From Luidia sarsii (lineage: Eukaryota; Echinodermata; Asteroidea; Paxillosida; Luidiidae): 64,000 nucleotides of DNA. This document shows positions 34,401 through 43,400 of the stretch, piece after piece (the first letter of the stretch is position 1; each line of letters opens with the position of its first letter). The notes beneath the pieces are model-generated. The model saw only the letters and a list, made by a program, of their open reading frames with translations. It had not been told where the DNA came from and ran no database searches. The stretch is taken from assembly GCA_949987565.1 (NCBI GenBank), contig OX465102.1:28735768-28799767 (forward strand). The letters are read 5' to 3'. A program made the position numbers and the translations under genes.

Positions 34401-37178
34401 ACCCAAACCCAATAATTTCATTTTGTGGCTTGAAACCCGAATCAGTCCGGTCCACGGGGTCCTCACCGATTTTGGTCAGGTACTCAAAGACCTTGCAGGC
34501 CGTGTTGTTGGAGATGGCTGCCTTGCCCTCAAGGTCGTTGGTGCGCAGGGCATTGTGGGCCGAGATGCGATCCTTGGACTGCAGCAGCACCTTGTTGTCC
34601 GGGAGCTCGTAGATGATCTTGGTCTTGCCCTCCGCCAATTGTTTACCAGGGGCAACGTCTGGAAATAAAAAAGATTTTTTTTTTTTTTTTTTTTTACATT
34701 TGTGACCCGGCACAGCATAATGAGGAACAACCCCACTTTTGAGATTTTGAGGTTTTCTAATGATGTGAAAGAGTATACCATTAGCTTTCAAATGATATCA
34801 AAATATAATATCCTCTAATACAGGCACGCAACTCTTGAATTGTAAAAAAAAAGGAAAATGTGGGAAAATTTTGGATTCTAGATGCTCTGTGGTGCACTCA
34901 AAGCAGTTTGTGACAACTTATTACTTTAAGCTGAGTGACAGATTTCTACCTTTTTCAAGGCATACACCCAGAAAATTGATTTTTTGGGGGTGTTTACACA
35001 AAATGAAAAGTAAACATCAAAGTTTTTAACCTGATCTCAGCATGTGTTTTAAATAATAGTTTGGGAGAAGAAATATTCAGATGCATTTTTTTATTTTTTT
35101 TTATGGCCGAATTAAAAAAAATGCGGAAATCCGCGGATCCTTAAAATACTTAAAATTTCCGAAAAAAAAAAAAAAAAAAAATTGATTTGTAATCGAATTG
35201 TGAAGATACTTTAACTTCAGGCGTTGTTTACTCCATAAGTGTTTTGGTGGGATATCCATCATGTCGTTGTGCCGGGTCACATTTGTCCACTTCGTCCCTT
35301 TCTCCCTTTCCAAAGTTTTTTCCAGGCCTTGATCTTAACAGAGGCCACCAGGGCCATTGGCCTGATGCCCTGTGGAGTTGGCCAGCATGCCCTTCAGGCT
35401 TGAGAACAATTGCACCAACTTGTCACTACCAACTTGGCCAGCATGGTCCTGTACAATTTCTCTTATTTGGCCAGCAAGATCCTGCCCCCATTTTTCTTAA
35501 GATAGAGACCTGGTTTTCCTTCTTCCCTGCTGCTGCTTTTGGTCTTTTTTAGAGCCCTGTCTGCACTGGACTTTTTCGGTAAAACGTACCGAGACAATGG
35601 GCACTTTTCTCATTTCAACTCCAGTGTGGACAGCCTGGGAAGTTTTCCTGGCTCATTTTGAAGAAGAAAAAAGTGAAGCGATTGATTAAAAATGCTTTTG
35701 AAATACAGTAGCAAAGCTATCTTTCTGACTGATTGCACTTGCAGGAAAAAGTTCTCAGCCAGTGGAACAACCTTCATTTCCCAAGGGTAGGCCTACATGT
35801 AGTGAAGTCCTCCTGAAATAACATGTGGAATTAGTCTGTAGATAATGAGATGCACAAATTACTGCCTGCAGTGGCCACGGTAAAGTAATCAGAGAAGCAG
35901 CAGTTTATTGCCAATACACAGATCCATTTACTACCGGTATATTTTAATACTAGTCCAGAGTTCTGACTGATACAGCAATTGCATTTAATGCCATTCACAG
36001 ACCTCGTTGATCCCTAAACATGGCTTCTGTGTGTGTCCGTGCTAATTTACATATACAATGAATATGCATCCTGTTGGCCATTATGTCACAGAATGGTTCA
36101 ATTGTAATTTGTATTCTGGCACCTGATTGGTCAATTTGGCTGGTCCATGCTATTCTCTTGAGTGAATTATTTACTTTGGGTGTGAATAAAGTCAATGAAA
36201 TACAATTTTCCAGCTGAACTAATTAATTGACTTTGCTCGAACATATTGCAGATTAATAATTTTATGCAAATATCTCTGAAGAAAATTTAACACCATGTGC
36301 ATACATTTTATAATTGGACATTTACAACTCCCTAGTTTCACTCCAGTTGCATTGCCTGAGCATGTCACATTCAACCACGGTTTCAACAAGACAACAGGCT
36401 AATCAGCCTCAGGAATACATTGTAATGACTACATTATTTATTTTCCACTTATGCACATAATTTTATATTAATTACGCAGTGGCTGTTGTTACGGCAGTCG
36501 TCCGCGTGGTTCCCTGACTTAACAGTATTTGTCAGGATGTTTAGCTCTTGGAACCAGACTATCATCTAATAGACTGGTTCAACCAGCCTGCAATGCTGAC
36601 GAAATACAATCAAGTCGGGGAACCACACGGACGACTGCCGTAACAACAGCCACTGCGTTTACGTTAACCACAAATCCACAAACTGCCATTACATTCCTCT
36701 GTCATTTCCCCTTCTTGCAAATCTGTTAAAATGTCAGCACTCAGGGAATGATGAGGTCAGACAGTCGGACGAGGCCATTGACCTTCGCTTCAGGAGGACC
36801 ATCATGGGAGGACGTGGGATCGCTGGAGTCGGGACGAGGGTGTCCAAATTCTCGTCTTCCAAATTCTCCCCAATGTCAGTCAGCGAGAGTTTGGGGTCTT
36901 GATTGTACTTAATAAACTTAATATGGGGTTGACGAGTACGTAAACATCTAAGCACATGCTAAGTATGTATTATAAATATTTATAATATTACTGTTAGTGT
37001 TAGCGTTAACAAGGCAGGTCAAAAACCGCGTGCTCCGCTACTACTTACTACATTTACACTGCGATAACAACATCAAATGACCAAAAATAACAACTCAAAA
37101 GGCACGGAAATTGAAAGCCAAGCATCACTTTATGAAAGACAACTGTACATGTGTACATGATATGTTCTTACCAGCCAT
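28259..37178 (-). CDS. PAICS: PAICS: SAICAR synthetase / AIR carboxylase (spliced gene)
   Basis: Bifunctional de novo purine enzyme: the PurE-type half carboxylates AIR to CAIR and the PurC-type half joins aspartate with ATP to give SAICAR, in the cytosol. Eight coding exons in phase: 37178-37172, 34658-34467, 33433-33255, 32665-32458, 31623-31454, 30695-30518, 29669-29511, 28422-28259; 418 residues against about 425 in vertebrates. SAICAR synthetase spans residues 1-252 ([60 protein letters not shown]). AIR carboxylase spans 253-418 ([37 protein letters not shown]). The domain border coincides with a phase-0 intron. All conserved blocks are intact. Divergent from PPAT, as in vertebrates. Confidence 0.97.
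28423..29510. other. PAICS intron 7
   Basis: No gene. CCTCCGAATCCGG occurs twice near 28775 and 28820, and a C-rich element edge lies near 29400-29450. Confidence 0.5.
29511..29669 (-). CDS. PAICS: PAICS exon 7
   Basis: Acceptor GGTTGCAG, donor G|GTAAGC. Encodes [18 protein letters not shown], then SFPVINCPP and [12 protein letters not shown]. Confidence 0.97.
30047..30206. mobile_element. Family-1 hairpin element in PAICS intron 6
   Basis: Complete palindrome with the usual lead-in (ATACAAAAATGTTGCAAACTGC) shortened: ACAAAAATGTTGCAAACTGC, then both arms ending TAAATTTTAAGAT. Confidence 0.85.
30518..30695 (-). CDS. PAICS: PAICS exon 6
   Basis: Acceptor CCGTGCAG, donor G|GTGGGT. Start of the AIR carboxylase domain: [15 protein letters not shown] and [13 protein letters not shown]. 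Confidence 0.97.
30775..31015 (-). repeat. Two tandem tRNA-like SINE blocks in PAICS intron 5
   Basis: TTTGACTGGACCAGG occurs at about 30780 and 30915, each followed by about 110 bases of similar sequence. The minus strand reads like a decayed B-box and tail of the family seen cleanly at 32955-33040. Confidence 0.5.
31273..31343. mobile_element. Degenerate family-1 hairpin
   Basis: CTGACGTTTCAATCCAAGCC, then GGACCTTTCTC, and an inverted arm in PAICS intron 5. Confidence 0.6.
31454..31623 (-). CDS. PAICS: PAICS exon 5
   Basis: Acceptor CACACGTAG, donor GAT|GTGAGT. Encodes [18 protein letters not shown], then [14 protein letters not shown] and the C-terminal helix of SAICAR synthetase. Confidence 0.97.
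31685..32300. repeat. G-rich degenerate tandem repeat in PAICS intron 4
   Basis: Plus strand has repeated GGGTGGAGGACAAG and GGCTGGGG words about every 65 bases, and G-runs of up to nine or more. Quadruplex formation is plausible on the strand that templates PAICS. Open frames here are artefacts. Confidence 0.8.
32458..32665 (-). CDS. PAICS: PAICS exon 4
   Basis: Acceptor GTGGACAG, donor G|GTGAGT. Encodes [14 protein letters not shown] through [12 protein letters not shown] (catalytic and metal-binding region). Confidence 0.97.
32955..33185 (+). repeat. tRNA-derived SINE followed by half a family-1 hairpin
   Basis: GGATAGCTCAATGGTTAAAA is A-box-like and GGGTTCAAATCCCGGTCC holds a B-box, 45 bases apart. 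No acceptor stem pairing, so not a tRNA gene. A decayed family-1 arm follows at 33075-33185. In PAICS intron 3. Confidence 0.6.
33255..33433 (-). CDS. PAICS: PAICS exon 3
   Basis: Acceptor CTGTCCAG, donor AAG|GTAAAA. Encodes [15 protein letters not shown], then [19 protein letters not shown] (substrate-binding signature). Confidence 0.97.
33434..34466. other. PAICS intron 2
   Basis: Mostly unique AT-rich sequence, with ACTCGAGTGCTTGTAACTC-type words and a GATATTCGATATTATCG dyad near 34085-34125. No gene seen. Confidence 0.5.
34467..34658 (-). CDS. PAICS: PAICS exon 2
   Basis: Acceptor ATTTCCAG, donor G|GTGAGG. Encodes the N-lobe of SAICAR synthetase, including the nucleotide-binding [10 protein letters not shown] and GKAAISNN motifs. 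Confidence 0.96.
34820..35150. mobile_element. MITE of the GCATGCAAC family, internally expanded
   Basis: Starts CACGCAACTCTTGAATTG and ends with GGAAATCCGCGGATCC; the same parts in inverted order make up 45831-46082, and a shorter piece lies at 49425-49530. Confidence 0.55.
36475..36657. mobile_element. Family-3 MITE, PAICS intron 1 copy
   Basis: Terminal inverted repeats begin CGCAGTGGCTGTTGTTACGG and continue CAGTCGTCCG; the centre holds a second dyad (GGAACCAGAC / GACTGGTTCAACC). 183 bp. Confidence 0.85.
37172..37178 (-). CDS. PAICS: PAICS coding exon 1 (MA plus one base)
   Basis: ATG GCT G followed by donor GTAAGA. The single base joins AC of the next exon to give Asp, so the protein starts [16 protein letters not shown]. 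Phase and position fit; 5' UTR lies at higher coordinates. Confidence 0.8.
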
Positions 37179-38080
37179 TTTTGCAGCGTTTAAGGGTGGA
37201 ATTGAACGGCACTCGACGAAATCGCAAACAAGCCAACAAAATGTGAGCGACTGGACTGCTGCTGTTGAGATCAACTCCCGCCGTCTACTGACCACGTGCT
37301 CGGCGCATGCCTGGTCCGTGCGCTGCATGCCATGTGCTGCGCTAATGAGAGCCGACTACCGGTCTCCCGGTTCACTGGCCACCGCGGACAATGAACGGCG
37401 GTGTCGAGTGGGAGCCTGGGCACAAGACCTGTGCGCTAGTATCGATATTTTTAAGAAATCGATTCTTTTTTTTTAAACACCTTGGGACCGATACCGAAAT
37501 TAGTATCACTAGTATCATCAGTATCAGATAATTAATAGATTATTTTATAAAAGAGTTGAAGGATCGAATCAACTTAAATTAATGCGGGATTAGATATTGT
37601 TCTAGGGGATTTTTTTAATTGAAACGGGGGATTGTTGAGTTAGGTTTGTGATTATTTGCACTCGGTCACTGAGCGAAATTCGAAAGTGTTGCGCTTTATC
37701 GAATTTGTTCAGTGTGTCGATCCAGTCGATTTGCCGTTTGCGAACCGAGTGCAAGTGAGGTCACTGGACTGACGGTTTTTTTTGTTCGTCTGGTTATAAT
37801 CTTATCAAGGTTTTATGAACTAGTAGTAGTAGTAGTAGTACTGTATTGTCTGGCTTGTGTGGCATGCGTGTCTAGCGCCAGCAGCTGAACGCGGTGTGGC
37901 GATACCAGCGTCTCGCCTGCATGCAACGCGAATTCGAAGCGGGTCTAGAATCGAACCGCTCTCTGACATCGGTCTCTCAGCCTGCCCTCCTATCGTCTGC
38001 CGTACCTCTGCAGACTGGCTGCGGCATAGGCAGTCAAAAGGTCCGGCGTGTTTGGGGAAAAAAAGGGTAAGCATGAACTT
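37179..38080. promoter_or_regulatory. CpG-rich PAICS/PPAT promoter-like segment
   Basis: The CpG-dense sequence directly upstream of the PAICS start includes an E-box CACGTG (37293-37298) and a nearby GGCGCATGCC resembling an NRF-1 site. In vertebrates the two genes share a bidirectional promoter with NRF-1 input. A second GC-rich block (37860-38065) ends GGG|GTAAGC-like, a possible donor of a non-coding PPAT first exon. All promoter calls are inference. Confidence 0.45.
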
Positions 38081-38284
38081 ATCTTTCGTCTTTTGGGGGG
38101 GGGATGAGCCAGCTTTGGCTTTTCGATTTCCGTCATTTTACTGTCTGTTTCGGGAGGTCGCTTTACTTAATTTCAGGACGTTAGGTCTGCCATTTCGGAA
38201 TCGAACGTGTTCGTCACTTACACTTACAGTTACACTACAGTACAGTTACACTTGTTAGTAGTTACAGTTACAAACAATCGTATG

Positions 38285-38560
38285 GACTATGGACTAGTAG
38301 TAGTAGTAGTAGTAGTTTGGTAATACTAATACTAGATAGGCTGGAAATTATCATCTTGCTGCAAAATGCACAACAGGTTGTTACAATGTTATTGTTAGTT
38401 GTTACTGTTAGTAGTACTACTACTAGTACTAGTAGTAGTACCATGGAGGAAGGAAAATTCCTCCATGCTAGTACTACTACTAAGTACTAGTACTACATGT
38501 ACTAGTACTACTACTACTAGTAGTAGTACTACTTACTAGTGTTGTTAGTTTAGTGTTACT
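38285..38560. repeat. (AGT)n / (ACT)n self-complementary microsatellite
   Basis: AGTAGTAGTAG and ACTACTACTAG runs face each other and can fold. GGAGGAAGGAAAATTCCTCC forms a central dyad near 38445. A shorter AGT run lies at 37822-37840. Confidence 0.85.
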
Positions 38561-38802
38561 GTTGTTACTGTTAGTGTAGTTACTGTTACTGTTGTTAGTG
38601 TATTGTTACTGAGTGTTACCATAATTTTCCTTCCTCCATGCTGTCACTAATAATACTAATAGTACTAATGATATTTTGATCATCGTTCTCGAACAAAATT
38701 TAAAATAATCAAAATACAACAACTGTATTGTGACAAGTACTAAGTATGAAGTAACTTACGTACTTAGTTTGTAGCCTTGGTTGGCAAGTAACATTAAAAT
38801 TA

Positions 38803-38982
38803 CGCAGTGGCTGTTGTTACGGCAGTCTGTGTGGTTCCCTGACTTCACAGTATTTGTCAGGATGTTTAGCTCTTGGAACCAGACTATCAGCTAAAAGACT
38901 GGTTCAACCAGCCTGCAATGCTGATGAAATACAATCAAGTCAGGGAATCACACGGACGACTGCCGTAACAACAGCCACTGTG
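38803..38982. mobile_element. Family-3 MITE between PAICS and PPAT
   Basis: Same ends as 36475-36657, flanked by TAAAATTA and TTAAAATTA, a likely duplicated target. Confidence 0.85.
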
Positions 38983-40321
38983 TTAAAATTAACATGTCCC
39001 AGATTCTCAGTCCCTCCAGTATCACAGGGGACCGGTGATCGGGGCCCTCTTAATAGGTCTACTGACTACTGAGTCGGTGTGTCACAGTCAAACAAAAAAT
39101 GTTCAACTTTCAATCAAAAATGTTCAACTTTCAATAAAAAAATTTCAACCTTTAGTATTGCTACATTAGTACTAGTAGTATTAGTAGTAACTAGTAACTA
39201 GTACTAGTTGTGCTTTAAAAGTAGTATTGTAGTAATATCATGGAGGTAATATCTAGTAGTAGTATTTACCCTGACAAGCTCCTCTGCATTTTTTTATCTT
39301 ATCAGTCCCACTCCTATTTAACAATTAAGATTAGAAGATATCTGGTTCCTCTGTGCAAAGAAGGGTAGGCCCCATGTTGACACAAGTAGCTAACTTCACT
39401 GCTACGTAGCAGCGAAGTTAGCAGCGAAAATGTTGGCATCTGAAGTTGAACACAACTTTGCTGTGGAATGCCGTGTGGATCCAACTGACCTGGCTGCGCA
39501 CAAGTGACCCGACTTCCTCTCCCCTCACGGCCTCAGGCTTGATGTACATTTTAAGGCTCCAAGCAAGCCGATGACAGAAAATGCACAGCGACTCTTAAGT
39601 TTAGACTGATGAAGGGCCGTTTCCTGGGAATATTCCGTTGAAATGACCGACACTTTTCACTCAAATTCAACTAAATCTTCATGAATTTTGACTTCAATCT
39701 TCCTCACGGTCTAACAACCAAACGCTCTTCAGATAACAAAGTGCCGGTTACAGCTCAGTTTAATAATGCTTGAAAACTTCTGACTGCCATCCCCACCACG
39801 GCAAAGACTAGTTGACCAATTGGACAGGCCACCATCTAAGGATTTGATAGCTCAGATGGTAAGAGCCCCAGTACGCAAAACCAGATACATGTCTCGTATT
39901 TTCATGTTCAAATCTAGGTCCAGTCAAAGTTTCATTTGTAAATGTTTCAATTTGTTCAAAAGTTCCCAGTTAGTTTTTCATCAATTTGTTTGACTTGAAT
40001 TGAAAAAGCTGCATCCACTTTGTTTGATCCCAAGCTGCTGTAGCCTGTTTAGTCCCGGGCCCAATTTCTCTAACGCTTTGCATTATCACAAAAAGCCAAA
40101 ATCAATCGCTAAGTCTGAAAGCGATTTCAGACTGAGCGATCGATTTTTGCCGTTTGCAATGATCGCAAAGCGTTGGTGAAATCGGCCCCTGGTCGAGTCA
40201 GGCTTTTCTTTGCCAAGAAAATTAAAAACGAGTCAAGCTTTTCTTTGTCAAGTTTTAAGTTTTTGTTTATTTGATTGATTGATTTTTAGATCTTACCCTC
40301 AACATTGGAAGTGCTGGGATC
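38983..40321. other. 5' flank of PPAT
   Basis: Contains a GTAGCAGCGAAGTTAGCAGCGAA duplication near 39405 and a tRNA-like block with LINE-related sequence (39805-40045). GATTGATTGATTTTTAG at 40277-40293 could be the acceptor of a 5' UTR exon that carries the PPAT start. Confidence 0.45.
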
Positions 40322-40491
40322 ATGGCTGACTGCAACGCCTGTGGCTGTATGGCCAGTGACTCGTCCCTATCAGACGAGATGGGCCTGCGAGAGGCCTGTG
40401 GTGTCTTCGGATGCGTCTCTACGGGAACCTGGCCCACCCAGCTGGACGTCCCTCACATCATCTCCCTGGGGCTGGTCGGTCTACAGCACAG
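40322..40491 (+). CDS. PPAT: PPAT exon 1: propeptide and nucleophile
   Basis: Start ATGGCTGACTG, donor AG|GTCAGC. Encodes MADCNACGC..., then ACGVFGC and [18 protein letters not shown]. Confidence 0.95.
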
Positions 40492-43400
40492 GTCAGCAAG
40501 CTCAGCAACTCTGGGAAGCAGCATCCCCGTGGGGCAAATTATTTTCGCTCAACTTTGCTGAAGCTTTTACTTGCGATTCAGGAAGCAAAATAGGAGTGTT
40601 TGCGGTGACACCATGTATAAGGTCTCTCTTAAAGAAGAGGTGCGATTCTGAAAAGAACCTGAGTGGTACATTTAACTCTACGTTATACATGGTGTCACCG
40701 CAAACCCTCCTATATTGTTTCACCCACCATGCAAAGCCTTAAAGGCCTTTTCACACTATCTTGCATGCTACCCAGTTCGGAACCGGGTTGAAATTTAAGT
40801 ACTGTGAAAAGGGTTTTTAAAAATCTCGGGGTCGGAACCGGTTCCGACCCCGAAATTTCAGACAGTGTGAAAAGGCCTTAAGTCTTATTCATTGATTCAG
40901 GAAAATTGGGAAAGTGTTTTTCCAATACAGCATAAAGTTAACAGGTGACTCGTGACTTTGACTTGGGACTTAACCTTTGTGACCTTGAACTCAGACTCAA
41001 TCTGGATGACTCAAACATGGACTTCTTCCTTTGTAACTCGAATACAAGTAGCCTGATACCAAAAATTAGGAGGGCCTGAAGGTTCCATCCTACCAAGACC
41101 TTTCTCAAAGTATGCTCAAAGGTGCCTTTGAGAAAGGTCCTGCTAGGATCGAAACGTCGGGCCCACTAAATTTTAAGATTTACATTTTGGTAATTTTAGT
41201 CAGTAAGCAGTTTGCAACATTTTTGTATATCACCTTAAGTCTGCTACGTGTAAGCGTACATGGTAATATGGTAACCCCCTTCCTGTTTGTGTTTGGCGGA
41301 CGATTATTGATTTTCACTTTTCGGTCATTTTAGTCAGTAAGCAGTTTTGTGTATTACACAAGTCTGCTACGTCTTAAAATTTAGTGGGCCTGACGTTTCG
41401 ATCCTAGCAGGACCTTTTTCAAAGGCAGAGAAAGGTCCTGCTAGGATCGAAACGTCAGGCCCACTAAATTTTAAGATTTACATTTTGGTAATTTTAGTCA
41501 GTAAGCAGTTTGCAACATTTTTGTATATCACCTTAAGTCTGCTACGTGTAAGCGTACATGGTAATATGGTAACCCCCTTCCTGTTTGTGTTTGTTGGACG
41601 ATTATTGATTTTCACTTTTCGGTCATTTTAGTCAGTAAGCAGTTTTTGCAACAGTCTTGTGTATTACACAAGTCTGCTTCGTCTTAAAATTTAGTTGGCC
41701 TGACGTTTCGATCCTAGCAGGACCTTTCTCAAAGGCAGAGAAAGGTCCTGCTAGGATCGAAACGTCAGGCCCACTAAATTTTAAGATTTACATTTTGGTA
41801 ATTTTAGTCAGTAAGCAGTTTGCAACATTTTTGTATATCACCTTAAGTCTGCTACGTGTAAGCGTACATGGTAATATGGTAACCCCCCTTCCTGTTTGTG
41901 TTTGGTGGACGCCCACCAGAGGTCAGGAGAGCGCCGGCATTGTGACCAGCCACGGAGGGACGGCCACCTTCCGCAAGCACAAAGGCATGGGCCTGGTGGG
42001 CACCATCTTTGACGAGGACGTCCTGGGCAAGCTCCACGGCAACCTGGGCATCGGCCACACCCGCTACTCCACGGCCGGCACCTCGGACCTGACCAACTGC
42101 CAGCCCTTCAACGTGGAGACCCTGCACGGCTGGATCGCCGTGGCCCACAACGGCGAGCTGGTCAACGCCCTCAAGCTGCGGGAAGATGTGAGTTTGGGTG
42201 TTGCCCCACTAGCCTGTGGCCTCCATCACGCCCTCTTCCCCCTTCCCCCTTCCCCCTCCCCCTTCCCCCTTCCCCTTCCCCCTTCCCCCTTCCCCTTCCC
42301 CTTCCCCTTCCCCTTCCCCTTCCCCTTCCCCTTCCCCTTCCCCTTCCCTCTTCCCCTCCCCCTTCCCCTTCCCCCTTCCCCCTTCCCCCTTCCCCCTTCC
42401 CCCTTCCCCCTTCCCCCTTCCCCCTTCCCCCTTCCCCCTTCCCCCTTCCCCCTTCCCCCTTCCCCCTTCCCCCTTCCCCCTTTCCCCTTTCCCCTTTCCC
42501 CTTTTCCCCTTCCCCTTCCCCTTCCCCTTCCCCTTCCCCCTTCCCCCTTCCCCCTTTCCCCTTCCCCTTCCCCCCTCCCCCTTCCCCCTTCCCCCTTCCC
42601 CCTTCCCCCTTCCCCCTTCCCCCTTCCCCCTTCCCCCTGATCTGGTCACCCACAGAGTGTCCACAGTTGAAGGCATGGCAACGAATGAAGGATGACACGA
42701 CACAGGGCTGTCATGACCAATTCCCAGGACGACATAATATGTCGAGTTTACGATAAAACATAATGATTCTCTGTGAAATGCAATCCATCTATCCATGTTC
42801 CTGCCTTAAAAAAAAAACCAGTCAGAAACAGGAATGCTGAGGCCAACCTATATTCACAACAGGCCCGGGCAATGTGATGTACATCGGGAAGCGGGTACCC
42901 GCAGTGTCGACATTCAGTCTGATATTTGAGTTGGCTCTCTTGCCTGCCCTTTTGGCAGATCCTGCGGCTGGGCGTCGGCCTGTCCACGACCTCCGACTCG
43001 GAGGTCATCACGCAGCTCCTGGCGCGACCCCCGCCCAGCGGCGAGTCGGACGGGCCGGACTGGCTGGGACGGATACGGCAGCTGATGAGGGAGACGACCC
43101 TGTCCTACTCCCTGCTGATCATGCACGGCGAGAGTGTCTACGCAGTCAGGGATCCCTACGGAAACAGACCCCTCTGCATCGGCAAACTCATCAGTGCTGG
43201 CTACTCAGGTAGGGTTGTGGGGTGTCTGGGTCGGTCGGGCAAACTTGCTGCATTAAGCGAGCACTCAGATTATCCCATTCGATGCACCTTTAGATAACAC
43301 TGAGTTAGACATGGTTGAAATACAGTGGAACGTCGCTGTAACAAACGCTGATATACCGATCATTCTGCTATAACAAACATGCCCTTTGTCTCCTGATTTT

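Larger units (their letters stand above)
34659..37171. other. PAICS intron 1
   Basis: 2.5 kb. Holds a T-run (34675-34695), a copy of the CCGCGGATTTCCGC element at about 34820-35150 and a family-3 MITE at 36475-36657. No second gene recognised. Confidence 0.55.

Noticed and set aside
36734..36955. 73-codon minus-strand frame with a non-repetitive sequence
   Set aside because: Looks complex in composition but I recognise no family, and it lies within PAICS intron 1 without clear splice partners.
41657..42640. 328-codon open frame running from the intron repeat through PPAT exon 2 into Pro/Phe repeats
   Set aside because: Only 41920-42187 is PPAT coding; the rest is family-1 hairpin repeat upstream and a CCCCTT tract downstream. 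The recurrent peptide [13 protein letters not shown] seen at several loci is simply the translated hairpin.
42225..42640. Telomere-like repeat
   Set aside because: CCCCTT/CCCCCTT is not the animal CCCTAA telomere unit and the period is mixed.
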